Source: Ashinkailepas kermadecensis
Lineage: Eukaryota; Arthropoda; Thecostraca; Neolepadidae
NCBI GenBank assembly: GCA_034440615.1
Contig: JAOTOM010002330.1
Coordinates: forward strand, 34,853 to 98,852
DNA: 64,000 nt
Direction of reading: 5' to 3'
This document shows positions 46,068 to 57,320 of this stretch, piece by piece. Under the pieces are notes generated by a model. It had not been told where the DNA came from and did no database searches. It saw nothing but the letters and a program-made list of their open reading frames with translations. Made by a program: the position numbers and the translations under genes. Position 1 is the first letter of the stretch, and each line of letters starts with the position of its first letter.

Positions 46068-46152
46068 CGGATATCCACAATTGCCGGACACCCACAGATG
46101 ACCGGACATCCACAAATGACCAGGCACTCTCGGATGACCGGACACCCTCAGT
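46068..46152 (+). repeat. 18-bp tandem repeat, about 5 copies
   Basis: ACCCACAGATGACCGGAC and variants (ATCCACAAATGACCAGGC, ACTCTCGGATGACCGGAC). Confidence 0.88.
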
Positions 46153-46425
46153 CGGAGGCACTCAGCACCAATAAGGCCGGCCGCAGACCCAGCGCCGGCG
46201 CAAATGATGCACGCAGCGAGCCAGACGTGAAAAATGAGGCGAATAATGGACCGGCAAATGGATGCAGATGTGGTTGCTGAGGTGGCCACAAATCTGGCCA
46301 TTCGCTCATCTCAGTCGATCTTGTGTGTGGCGTGTGGCGCCCGTCCAGGCGGTACCCGAGGGTCACATTGGCACCGGCACCACCGCCGGGGTCGGGGGTG
46401 GGACCAGCAAGCGGGATCAGGCAAG
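46153..46425. other. CpG-rich spacer
   Basis: Unique DNA rich in GCGAATAATGG and AAATGGATGC-type words; possibly regulatory. No gene. Confidence 0.35.
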
Positions 46426-46556
46426 GGGGCCAGGCACCGAGACCAGCCAGCGGGATCGGGCAAGGAGGCCAGGCACCGGGACCAGCCAGCGGGACCAGCC
46501 AGCGGGACCAGCCAGCGGGACCAGCCAGCGGGACCAGCCAGCGGGACCAGCCAGCA
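46426..46556 (+). repeat. 13-bp repeat GGGACCAGCCAGC
   Basis: About six perfect 13-bp units (46488-46554), preceded by longer, related units with GGGATCGGGCAAGGAGGCC and CAGGCACCG. Confidence 0.93.
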
Positions 46557-46690
46557 GGGCCAGACGGTAGGAAACGCCGGCACCGGCACCGACATCGCGA
46601 CCAGCGACAGCGTGCCGTCGCCACCAGGACACGGCAGCGCACGATATGTTGATCCACAATATGGCGGTCGGCTGCACCGCAATCCGCCGC

Positions 46691-47096
46691 ACGACACCTC
46701 TTAGTACGGCGGCCCACGACAGCACCGACTGATCCGTGGCACGATACCTCTTAGTACGGCGGCCCACGACAGCACCAACTGATCCGTGGCACGACACCTC
46801 TTAGTACGGCGGCCCACGACAGCACCGACTGATCCGTGGCACGATACCTCTTAGTACGGCGGCCCACGACAGCACCAACTGATCCGTGGCACGACACCTC
46901 TTAGTACGGCGGCCCACGACAGCACCAACTGATCCGCGGCACGACACCTCTTAGTACGGCGGCCCACGACAGCACCGACTGATCCGTGGCACGACACCTC
47001 TTAGTACGGCGGCCCACGACAGCACCAACTGATCCGTGGCACGACACCTCTTAGTACGGCGGCCCACGACAGCACCAACTGATCCGTGGCACGGCG
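46691..47096 (+). repeat. 50-bp minisatellite, 8 copies
   Basis: TTAGTACGGCGGCCCACGAC followed by AGCACC(G/A)ACTGATCC and GTGGCACGA(C/T)ACCTC at exact 50-bp spacing (46701, 46751, 46801). The G/A and C/T variants co-occur, so the first four units form two 100-bp dimers and the later ones do not follow strictly. Confidence 0.96.
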
Positions 47097-48000
47097 GTCC
47101 GCGGTGCATCGGTTCGGGGAACGGCGGTCCGTGATGCGTTGTTGCACGGCTACAGCAGGGTGTTATCGGTTCGCAATTGGATGTGGCATGCAGGTTGATA
47201 CAATACATGGCGCAGTAGGCATTGTTCGTATTATTCGAACAGCTTGTGTAACAGTGGGATTTCTCATGGCGGCTGGCGGCTTGCCACCTCGCGGTAGCAT
47301 CAGCCGGTTGAACACTGTAGACAACAAAGCAAAACCAGTCGCTGAAAAGTCCTCGACATCCCGGAGGAGCATGCAACACAAATACGGTGTTCCTGGAGGG
47401 ATGTGGACATTGAGTGATGTGGACATTGATTTAAGCTGACGTTCTTCAACGCGATGCTATCTTCGGGATAACAAGCTATATTCACTGGCAGGAATTGAAG
47501 CAATCGCGAAATACTTAGATATTGCATGTAACTTTTCTTGTCGGCATTTTTATGACGCCATCAGTGTGGTGAGAGAGGGTGAGGCGAAAGAGGCGCGGCT
47601 GCCCTGCAACCCAGAGAAACCTTTCGCCAAAACACCACTCTGGTAATTTCCGGCAGGAAATCTGACGAAATTTTCGGTGCGTGGGATTAGTCTGCTATCT
47701 TTTGCGTAACGACGAAGAATAACTGCGATGAAGCCTTATTTCCGAGCAATAAATCTGTTCAGAATGTCCGGGACATAGCCCCTCAAATAACCGCTCGCAA
47801 AGTGAACCAGTGCTTAGACCACGGCAGAAGAACGTCTAAGACCCGACAAAATACGGCCATCGTTGTGGAAGTCTGGTGGTTTATGAAAACATACGCGACA
47901 AGAGACGCCATCATCATCACAGCGCTTTCATATCCCAGAACCGCAGACAGTTCGCACTTGCAATAACAAATGGCTCCACAAGTGGCGGGCAATTGGCAGG
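47097..48000. other. Single-copy DNA, no gene seen
   Basis: Frames (142 aa on - at 46951-47379, 117 aa on + at 47086-47439) begin in or beside the 50-bp array and have no domain. Confidence 0.4.
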
Positions 48001-48648
48001 GCGCGTCACGTAAATAAAGCGGCCATCACACAACTCATAAATACGTCGAGATAAGCGCCGAACGTGGCGCGGCGGCTGGCGCGGGCGGCCGACCACCGCC
48101 GGCGCTGCACCGACGTGGCGGCGGGCGGGCCGGGAGGGCCGGGCGGGCCGGGCGGCCGGCAGGCGCCGCCAGAGACACCACGAGGTGGCCGAGGCAGCTC
48201 CACGGCCACCTCGCTGCCGACCTGTGTTCCATCACCAGATTGCGCGGCGGCCAGCTGCGCGGCGGGCCCGGCCGCTATCGGTGGCGACGCCGGCGCTGGC
48301 CGCCGGCGCGCGCTCCCCGGGGAGGTCGTCGCAGCATTGAGACGTGCCACGCCGTGGTACGTTTACACTGTACCCGCCACCGCGCATTGATAATTCACGC
48401 CGTCTGTTTTGAGCCAGCCACGGCTCTTCGCCTCCCAGCGCAAACAGACCTGAGTTTTATCAATCGCACGGGCCGGACTGGCCGCGGGGTTTCGCGGCGG
48501 GGTAATCTAGCTCGCAGCCACACGCGGGCTCGCGTTACGGAGAGCCGCACGTTTGATAGACGTGATTTATACTGTGGTCGTTGAAGTGGCGCTGGAAATG
48601 TGTGCGTCGGTGCCGCCAAACTGCGGTCGCAAGACAATGTCGGTAGCG
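48001..48648. other. CpG-rich island, possible regulatory DNA
   Basis: Very CpG-dense (48061-48330), preceded by AT words CACGTAAATAAAGCGGCC and CTCATAAATACG. Contains copy 2 of the two-island motif. No coding exon is supported; opposing frames are chance. Confidence 0.4.
48043..48064 (+). promoter_or_regulatory. Two-island motif containing GATA, copy 2
   Basis: ACGTCGAGATAAGC directly followed by GCCGAACG. Matches 38093-38118 apart from one base and a missing TGGT. CATAAATACG just before it might be a weak TATA or Hox-type site. Confidence 0.35.
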
Positions 48649-48738
48649 GATTCCACCCGGGCGCTGCATGTGCCCATGTGATGGGTGCAGTACGATTCCA
48701 CCCGGGCGCTGCATGTGCCCATGTGATGGGTGCAGTAC
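48649..48738 (+). repeat. 45-bp tandem duplication, 2 identical copies
   Basis: GATTCCACCCGGGCGCTGCA plus TGTGCCCATGTGATGGGTGC and AGTAC, twice. Each copy holds the small hairpin CCCAT-GTG-ATGGG. Confidence 0.95.
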
Positions 48739-49526
48739 GCACGACTACTGACGGCACGTCATCTTCGAAGCTGTGAGTGAATGCTTTCCGCCTTCAGACC
48801 TGGCCGTCGTTGCTTCACAGCTATTAGGGCCTATTAGGGTAATTCATTGCTTGTCGTTGATACTGAAATGGAGAGGAAGTCCAAAATCCGAAGACTAGCG
48901 AGAAATCATAGAAGGGATTATGGCAAATGGAGCAAAATGCTCAAACTGAGGGAGTAGCAATGACCGTAAGAGATGTTGAATTGTGGGCAAGTTAAAATAA
49001 TGCAGGCTGCAAACTTTGCAATCCGTTCGCCATGGTTCGCAGGCATAGGCGGAGACACTCACTTTATTTATACGCCGGCATGCTATTTAGTAACCGGCTG
49101 AGTCTAAAAACACCACATTAATGCTGAAAAGCATTGAATCTAGTTCACAGCTGAATAGCGGAGCACATACATTATTCGCAGTGCTCTGTCAAGTACTGGT
49201 AGTGCTTTGCTACCACAAAGACTGTTAATTAGGTCATAACAACAAGAGCTATGACTCAAGTCTATCGTACGGACCTCCTGGTCATCCTTCAAGTGTGGTC
49301 GTTATTGTAGCAGGATTGATAATGAACAGGGGCACAGGCGGAGCGAGTTCAACAAACGCAGTTAATTCGAGTTACCACTCTGGCGTATGGTGCATGGCGT
49401 ATCGTATCCATTATGGCAATGCAAGGGTTGCATTTCATTTCCGAAACACCCACGACGCAGAGGTTCCATCTCAGGGCCAGCACCTTCCGAACCAGGCCAC
49501 GCGTGAAGCTGCAAAACGCAAACGGA
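48739..49526. other. Single-copy DNA, no gene seen
   Basis: Nothing recognisable; short frames without domains. Confidence 0.4.
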
Positions 49527-49565
49527 ACGTAATGGAACGTAATGGAACGTAATGGAACGTAATGC
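49527..49565 (+). repeat. 10-bp repeat ACGTAATGGA, 4 copies
   Basis: Four consecutive units with perfect ACGTAATG core. Confidence 0.93.
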
Positions 49566-50267
49566 GATCCCCGTCAAATGAAGCAGATCGTGAAAATGCA
49601 GCTTACTGAAGAAAACAGGAACAGCAAGGAACAAAAGATGTTGTGCGGAGTTCGAGTGCTTCAAGAAATCAGCGGAAGCGTGCTGTTTCTGGCAAGAGCA
49701 TCCATATGTGCGAAACGTTGTGGATACGTTTTGCAATGCAAAGTACTGTCAGACTGATTGCCGTATGGAAAGTTTGTTTCTGAAAGGGACACTTGCTTCC
49801 TGAATGACAAGCCAGGTAGAGATGCAGTCTGCACAACTTGGGTGTTGAACAAAATCGAGGCCGAAGCCTGCCCAACTGCTCTGGGATTCATAGACGAGTT
49901 TGTGTTTGTGTTTATCGAGAACTGCCACTGCGAGATTGTCGTTTTATCCATAAACCTGCAACAGAGATGGGTCTCGACGACCTGAATCGTATCGGAATCA
50001 ATACTCGACTCACAATGCAGGATCCACACCGGGGTTCTGTGATCAATATCGAGGCTCACACTGGGATCCGTTCCGGTATAAATTTCGGGATCCACACCGG
50101 GACTAATGTCGGGATCAACATTGAAATTCGTTCCACAACGAATGCCGAAACCCACACTGGACTAGTTCCGGGGCCAATGTTGAAACCACACAGGAATATG
50201 CGTTGGTCGAAAACGCCGGTGACTGCACGGGAATCGACGGCCAGCATTCAGTTTCCTCGGCATGGCT
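49566..50267. other. Single-copy DNA with worn repeats
   Basis: 50020-50190 holds decayed units with CACACCGGG, GGGATC and ATTTCGG words at about 25-35 bp. A 164-aa frame on - (49661-50155) runs through them and shows no domain. Confidence 0.4.
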
Positions 50268-50706
50268 TTTCAGTGGAAGAACGAAGTGTATTTCTCAGTG
50301 TGCTGACGGTATTCAGGAGCTGAGCAGTACCGAGCTACGTGTATTTCTAGTATGCTGCTGGTATTCAGGAGCTGAGCAGTACCGAGCTACGTGTATTTCT
50401 AGTGTGCTGCTGGTATTCAGGAGCTGAGCAGTACCGAGCTACGTGTATTTCTAGTGTGCTGCTGGTATTCAGGAGCTGAGCAGTACCGAGCTACGTGTAT
50501 TTCTAGTGTGCTGCTGGTATTCAGGAGCTGAGCAGTACCAAGCTACGTGTATTTCTAGTGTGCTGCTGGTATTCAGGAGCTGAGCAGTACCAAGCTACGT
50601 GTATTTATCGGTGTGCTGGTGGCATTCAGGAGCTGAGCAGTACCGAGCTACGTGTATTTCTAGTGTGCTGCTGGCATTCAGGAGCTGAGCAGTACCGAGC
50701 TACGCC
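50268..50706 (+). repeat. 52-bp minisatellite, about 8 copies
   Basis: ATTCAGGAGCTGAGCAGTAC plus CGAGCTACGTGTATTTCTAG and TGTGCTGCTGGT, at exact 52-bp spacing (50341, 50393). CCAAGCTACG marks two adjacent copies near 50537-50600. The left copy is diverged and the right end is cut cleanly after GAGCTACG. Confidence 0.95.
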
Positions 50707-53489
50707 GCTAGTCCGTGGCGCAGAACTTCGATCGAGCTCTCTTCAAGAGCGGTTCACGTGTAAATGCGGAAATCGCTTCCGTGCCAGTCCCCAGGAGTTA
50801 CCCTTGGCGGGGGCGCGAGCGAGGATTCCAATTACGGCATATTCTGCTCTTGATAAGCCAATTTTCCCGGCCATTCCGCTGTTCCTTCCAGCAGCTCGCT
50901 CGTATTGGGATGTGGAAAATCGGGTGTTTCTCGCATCCACCGACGATAGGTCCGAAACTCACTGCATTAATCACAAAGCGTGCCGGATTAGCTAATGACT
51001 CCAGGTCAAATAACTGTCTAACTCGAGAGTGTCCAAAGTAGGAAGTTTGAGTAAGAACAACCCATAAAACATAGTAAGAAAACAAGTCTTACATCTTATG
51101 TCTTGCTTTCACATTTTTACATTCCTAGGTTGACATCAATACATCTTATCGATAACGGATAATGCATTTGCAGTGGACACCAACTTCCCTTAGTTGCCTG
51201 CTTCTGCCAGGGGTTACTATGCTATCATAACTACATGGCATACGAATATGTACAAAATTACGTATGCACATGCTAACATTTTTGCGTACATTTTATTACG
51301 CAAAAGTGCGGACTAATAGTTTACTTTCTGTTTTATCTGCTGGCCTTGTCCACTGAATTTCTGTCGTATCGAGAATCGAAGAAGCCCAATCGGATAATCG
51401 TGCTGTTGAAATGCTTATTTTGATATAGTTTTATTCAACAGTAATATTCCATAATAAGAGACTGGAGCAATTATTACAAGTAATTGGCGAAACAACACAA
51501 TCGCAATATAAGCAAAATTAACTTCTCGCAGCAAACGCAACATTCCTGCACTAATACGACGAAAATAGAATCGACAGGTGCCATTTTCTACAATTATTAT
51601 GATGCCTTCTGAGTGCCAATATTCTGATAACTTAATAGCCCAAAATTTGCCTTCTTAGCCTTAGTCTAGCCTCCGATGTATGACGTTCAACAAATTAAAT
51701 GGATGTACGACCACAGACTTAACCCGTCGAGTGCCTGCTATTTTGACAACACGACGAGATCGCTTTCTCAGAGAACACAACACATGTGTTTCTGAACATG
51801 ATATTGAGCATATTACTAACCTTAATCGCAAGCTCGTTAGAAGAGTCCTAGTCCTGCAGTCAAAACGTGACCAACTGAGCTGAAGTCTGCCAGAAGAGTC
51901 CTTTGTGTCAGAACAAGTGCGCCTGAGGGATGGCTTAGCTGTGTGTCGCTAAGTACCTCGTAATGCGCTCCCTGTGCCCCTCCGTGAGCTGAACGAGCTG
52001 CGATGCTCCGCTCGCTTAGACGCCATATGTGGGCGGAAGTCTGCCCAGGAATATCACATTGAAACTGGCCAAACCAGAACCTCCCTTCAGAAATCAAACG
52101 ACAGATTTCAGCTTGTGGCTTTGGATTTCGGTTGAAGAGATGCTCCCTCGACTGTCCGAGATGGCTGACGACCTCATTTGCAGTCGTGCCATTAGTGCCG
52201 GCGACGGCCCGCTATCACTACCATTCATATTAAATCCGCGTTAAGCCCATTAAGCATCCGGACCAGTGACACTTATCCCCTCGGTATGCGGAAAATTTAT
52301 ATTGGAGGGTAGGGGCGGATGATCTTCCCTGGACTAAATGTCCACCGATGCTGATTCGCTTGACCAAAATAATATTGCCATTGATATTAATTGATTGCTG
52401 TGGGAACGCTTAGGGCGAGTCTTTGCGCGATTGAGACAAGACATTCGTCGAGGGATGACAGGCCGACCAATTTCGGGAGTGTATCGCGAAAATACAGGTT
52501 TGACAGTCCTGGACAGACTTAGCTTCACCGGAAGCATTATTATATATAAGCATACGAGTAGTTTACCCAGAATGTAACTATCTCACGGAATATCAGCAGA
52601 GCAGATTACAAAATAGCCGCAGAACTGTCGTGCAATGGGATGTACCCGACGCGATGTGGGCTCCGATCCGTTCTCGACACTGCAAGAAATGGCACCCGTA
52701 TTATTAACTCCACTCACAGGTAGTGGATCTTCATGTCCATTTTTACTCCAAGTCGAATGCCCGACGAAATGCGTGCCACGAGGAAGTTGGCGCTTCGGAA
52801 ATTTGCTCCAGGCAATCTGCACAGCTGCATGACTGCATCATGACTGCATCACTGCATTGTAACATTAGGTGCTGGCCATCGCAAGCGGCGCTTGATGTGG
52901 AAGAGTGATCAGTGTTGTAATACATTAAATGAACGTTGATAAGCATAACTAATCTGGATCGACGACACAGACTTCAATGTTGCTTGGTTACACAGGAAAG
53001 CAAGATCTCGAAAATATGTAAGTGGGCGGTACTACAGGGTTGTACTGAATCATGATCTTTATTGCAGCCCCCCCAAGCAAGCTGTGGCTTTCCATGAGGA
53101 TCTTTGTGACCACGTTGCATTTGTCATTGAATGAATTCGCCTTCCTGGTAACTGAACGCATTCCTTGTGATCTGGTGTTGCCAACAGTGGACGACGATCA
53201 CTCAACAAACTGATGATATGTCATAGCATAGAGCACAATTCGAATACATTCATAAATGGTTGTGTGATTTCTATTTAAATTTACGTAAGGAAAGAAGAAC
53301 TCGATATCGATCCTAGCAGGTTTTCCAAACAGTATGTTGTCGTTTATTAAATGGTTATTCGCTTGTAATACCAGTTGGTAGCCAGCATACGTGCTGGGTT
53401 TCTGTTCAAAGCGCTTAATTTATTGGCGAATGTGAGCCGAGACTTGCGGAATGGCATATGGGTTTCCAAAAACACATTGGATATTATAC
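50707..53489. other. AT-rich single-copy DNA, no gene seen
   Basis: About 2.8 kb with no large array. Frames of 60-95 aa and one of 145 aa that starts inside the 52-bp array have no domains. TGACTGCATCA is duplicated near 52830-52855. Confidence 0.4.
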
Positions 53490-53534
53490 TTTTGGGCTTA
53501 GGGGCGCATCGACTGCTTCGGTCATACAGCATTG
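53490..53534 (+). repeat. Dispersed hairpin element, copy C
   Basis: TTTGGGCTTAGGGGCGCATC, GACTGCTTCGG and TCATACAGC match copy A over about 38 bases with three or four changes. The closing GCGCCC of the hairpin is replaced by GCATTG here. Confidence 0.65.
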
Positions 53535-54889
53535 GATATCATACGTGATAAGTATTTACTTTCTCATTGTAAAACCCATTACTTGTCTTTTCACTTATTT
53601 TCAATATAATAATAAAATCATGTTTTTGTGCGCAAAACTTGATCTATGTTCCATGCAATAGTTCCACACTGTTTCCAAAAATAGTGGGTAATGGTTACTG
53701 GGCGGGAAACGGCATAGTCCAGCCGGAAGGGAAAGTGTGGCAACTGGAGGGGCAAGCCCAGGATATGCACGGTTCGGCATGCCAAAGTCGGAAGTTCGTA
53801 TTTTACTGAATATAAAAGAAGTTCAAGAAAGAAAATGACAGAACAGAACGGAACTGAATGAACATTCCGATTTCGTTGGAATTGCCATGTAGACGACAAA
53901 ACTAAATAAACAGGCGCAATATGTCGGCATGGTTACTCCCGTTCCCACTGCTGGGAAACACAGATGGATATCTTATGGATGTATGATGACAATGGTGGCA
54001 ATGGGTGTGGAAAGAAATAAAATGATCATGCTAGGTCATATAGCCCTAAGACGAATTCAGCTTCCAAACCAAACGACTTTGCATGTTTACTGCTCAGTAT
54101 CATGCAGAAATGTTGGCATGGCGTCATGTGCTGATTCTATCTCGTGATTTAAACAGCTTACTATGTAAAAGATTAAACTTTGAAAATGGCTCTCAACACC
54201 GCGAACCATCAAGTTTAGGACATCAAAAAGTTAATTGGCCATATTTGAGGAAGGCGCAATACATAATTGAAGAAAGAAATGTTTTTATGAACAAAAACAG
54301 AATTATTCTGAAAATGGCGTGGCTTAGGTCTTATCGACAGCAATATAATAAGTGCACTATTATTTCGGGCGCAAATTTCCGGGTATTGAAAATAAAGAAA
54401 AGTGTGTTTTTTTATATTTACTACGGAACCCAACAAGCCTTAGGGGATGGAAGCAACGGCAGAGACAATATGTATCAGCAAGCAATGTGGTCATGTCCTA
54501 TTTCTCAGGTCGAAAAAAAACTCTGAAGTCAGATGAAAGCGCTCAACTTTGGCCAGCATTTACACATTTCGCTCTCCCCATCTCCCTGCTTAATGTCGGA
54601 GAGGCCAAGGGATGCTTAAGGATGTTCGCACTCATCATTCATCAGTAATCAGGGCTTGGCATCAACTAACTATTCAAAGCGACTTTCCACATGACTGAAT
54701 TATCAAACTTGGCGGCTTTATGAAAAGAATATGGTTGTGAAGGCTTGGACACCATATGCTGCACAGGGATGGGAAGGCTGCACTTAGGGGCAATGTGTCG
54801 ACAGCACACGAACATCTGAGCAAAGACTTCCACTAACGATTCATTTAGCTTTGCGCACCTGAGTGAACATGTGATTTGTGGGCGAGGAG
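53535..54889. other. AT-rich single-copy DNA, no gene seen
   Basis: No domain-bearing frames. The longest (147 aa, + 54083-54526) gives no recognisable protein. Confidence 0.4.
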
Positions 54890-54934
54890 CCTCGATGTAC
54901 GTGAGCTGGATCGCCCAGCGTACGCACGTCGAGG
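54890..54934. other. Imperfect 21-bp hairpin
   Basis: Arms 54890-54910 (starting CCTCGATGTACGTG) and 54914-54934 (ending CGCACGTCGAGG), with a 3-nt gap. 16 pairs are exact and two of the differences would be G-U pairs in RNA. The gap is too short for a normal microRNA loop; an extra loop could form by opening the inner pairs. Function unknown. Confidence 0.6.
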
Positions 54935-55977
54935 GTCCCATGTTTCGAGAACCTTAGCCACTGGCCCGATGGGCGTTCCACGGAAACAATACACTTTTAG
55001 AAGCGACTTCCCCATATTCTGGGCGATCCAACATATATGATGCACACACGTCTCATACAGACCGGAAGCATTTTTGCAGAAGTAAAAAGAGAACGAAAGC
55101 TCCGTACAAAAAACGTATTGAAAAAACCTTGTACTAACCATATTTGATGCCACAGATATTGCAAATCATACATCTCATTCACAGCAACTTGGTCAAACAT
55201 CAAAACTGAATGGCTTTAGCCAGTTGAAATCATTCAGCGGCTGAAGTTAGTTTTCACCAGTCGGTTTTAACATGAGGTTAAACCATTGAAAGCTACGCAT
55301 CGGTATAAACTTGCGAACTCTGTAAAAAGCTGCGGGCGCCAATATTGCGCAAAGCAACTGTGCTTCCCACAGTGCTGGTGCATGCTCTGGTAACCGCAAA
55401 ACTTTTTTGGCGTCTCCAAACCTTCTAGCAACACGTAGCCTCCCATATCTCTTAGTTCCACACCGATACAACTTAAAGCGATCCTGGTTGGCGAAACGTG
55501 CTGTGAAATCTCAAGCCCACTTACATCACTCCTTCACTCAAATCCATGTATTCCACGTCTGGAGGATCACGAAAATATGATGTTGTGGCCTAGCTCGCAA
55601 AATCACAGCCATAGCAGATAGGAGAGCTTCAATTCATAATATTCCACGACAAATACCAAATATACCTTGTTCACTCTTCCTCAACAGAAGTTGGTAGCAG
55701 CGGCGGCGCCGTGGGACATACGACGTGGGACCCGTGCTGGTGAGACAGTTCAACGTGAAAAGATGCACCCAGACTGTATCGGTTGAGTGACTCGCCCAAC
55801 TGGTGGTAACTACCTCAACGTCCCTCGCAGGTGTGTGGAAACCATCCAAAACGTGTGCGACTGGAGTTGTTCTAAAGACATTCCTTTTCATGCCAGGGCA
55901 TGGGACGAATAGCAAACATTTTACAAGGTTAGTAGAACGACTGTTCCACCTTCCCATCCGCTATAGGTCTATGAAGG

Positions 55978-55983
<6 letters not shown>
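54935..55983. other. AT-rich single-copy DNA, no gene seen
   Basis: Short frames without domains, ending at a TA run. Confidence 0.4.

Positions 55984-56044
<61 letters not shown>
55984..56044 (+). repeat. (TA)n microsatellite, about 61 bp
   Basis: Pure TA. AGGTCTATGAAGGTCTT lies before and AGGTCTATATAGGTCTT lies after, so the TA run probably expanded inside a small AGGTCTATA repeat. Confidence 0.97.
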
Positions 56045-56046
<2 letters not shown>

Positions 56047-56849
56047 TCTATATAGGTCTTGTGTTATTATAGATGCATTGGACTCAGTGCCACTGAAGCT
56101 GGTGCTGGTCCATGGACGGCTCCTGGGCCTTTATTGGTTTTAGTGACCCTAAGGTCGGTGTTGGACCACGAATGGCTCCTGAGCATTATTTGAAACCGGT
56201 GTTGGACCTTCGTGAAGTTCGCCATCCGTAAATAATGTAGCTAGTATGGAACGTTCTTGACTACTCTGCCCGTTAATACGATACCGAATGCAGTAATTTT
56301 ACTCTACCTCATTGATTGCTGTTGGGTCCTAAAGTGGAATCAAGCAAGTCCCAGGAATAGCAGTGCAGTCGGAACAAAATAAATGAATTCCTAGGCATGT
56401 TATGGGAACAATAAACAAGCACCAACCGGTTGCAATCATGCAGGTCGGTTATTTGGAGATCTTGTCGACTATTTATTTCATAAAATTTTACGTTCCCTTG
56501 GCACTCACGACTACCGAGAACGCTGTGCGGAGAAAATGCGGGTGGATAATATAAGCCTCACCATGCTTTGAATCCTTGTCAGTCATAACAACATTTTGTA
56601 CTTTGCGAGTAAAGGCCATATGCACACGGATGAAATGTTGAAGCTTCTCGTTTATATCTCAATGATTATTGTTAGATCGTAGCATGCATTTGCTTATACA
56701 TACCATAATTCAACGAAAGCATTTTAAATGCACGCATTACCATCAAAATTGGATAGTGAACGACAAGCTGGAACAAAGGCGTCCCCGTGGTCAGTGAAAA
56801 GCCTCCAACTGCCAGACACCTGGCCGCTGTTGTCGCACAACCCGAGTTC
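56045..56849. other. Single-copy DNA, no gene seen
   Basis: 56090-56215 has two to three loose copies of GGTGTTGGACC/GGCTCCTG words. No gene. Confidence 0.4.
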
Positions 56850-57320
56850 ACCGCTCCCACCTGTGTTGAAGCCCTTTTCCGGCTCCCAGGATATCCGGCT
56901 TCACTCCGAGGTCCAGGATACCGGTCTCCACCCCAGGGCCGAGGTATCAATGTTCCACACCGGAACTCCGAGGTACCAGTGCCCAGCTACACGACCCGGG
57001 GTACCAGTGCTTCGCTCTAGAGCTTCCGGATATAAGTGTCCCACCCCGGAACCCCAAGGCATCGGTGCTCCGCTCCAGATCCCGCGATACCAGCGCTTCA
57101 TTCCGGAGCTCACAGGCACCAACTACAGTCTAGGTTCCCGGGCATCACTGCTTAGTTCGGGAACTTCCAGATATCGGTACTCCGCCAGAGGCCAGGGGGA
57201 GGGGAGTGTCCCGCTCCAGAACACCGAGATACCGGGTTCCAGTCCGGAGCACCGAGGTATGCACCAAGCTCCATTCGATAGCCCAGGGTACCGGTCCTTC
57301 GTTCCGAGATTTCTAGAAAT
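56850..57320 (+). repeat. Old, diverged tandem repeat of about 30 bp
   Basis: Words such as GAGGTACCAGTGC, CTCCGCTCC, GGAACTCC and ATACCGG recur about every 27-31 bp for roughly 450 bp, with heavy divergence. A 207-aa frame on + (56728-57351) and frames on - cross the array. Their TGTPRYQ/PEPQG-like translation is repeat-derived. Confidence 0.75.

Noticed and set aside
53870..53890. CENP-B-box-like TTCGTTGGAA
   Set aside because: The required CGGG half is missing and no centromeric satellite surrounds it.
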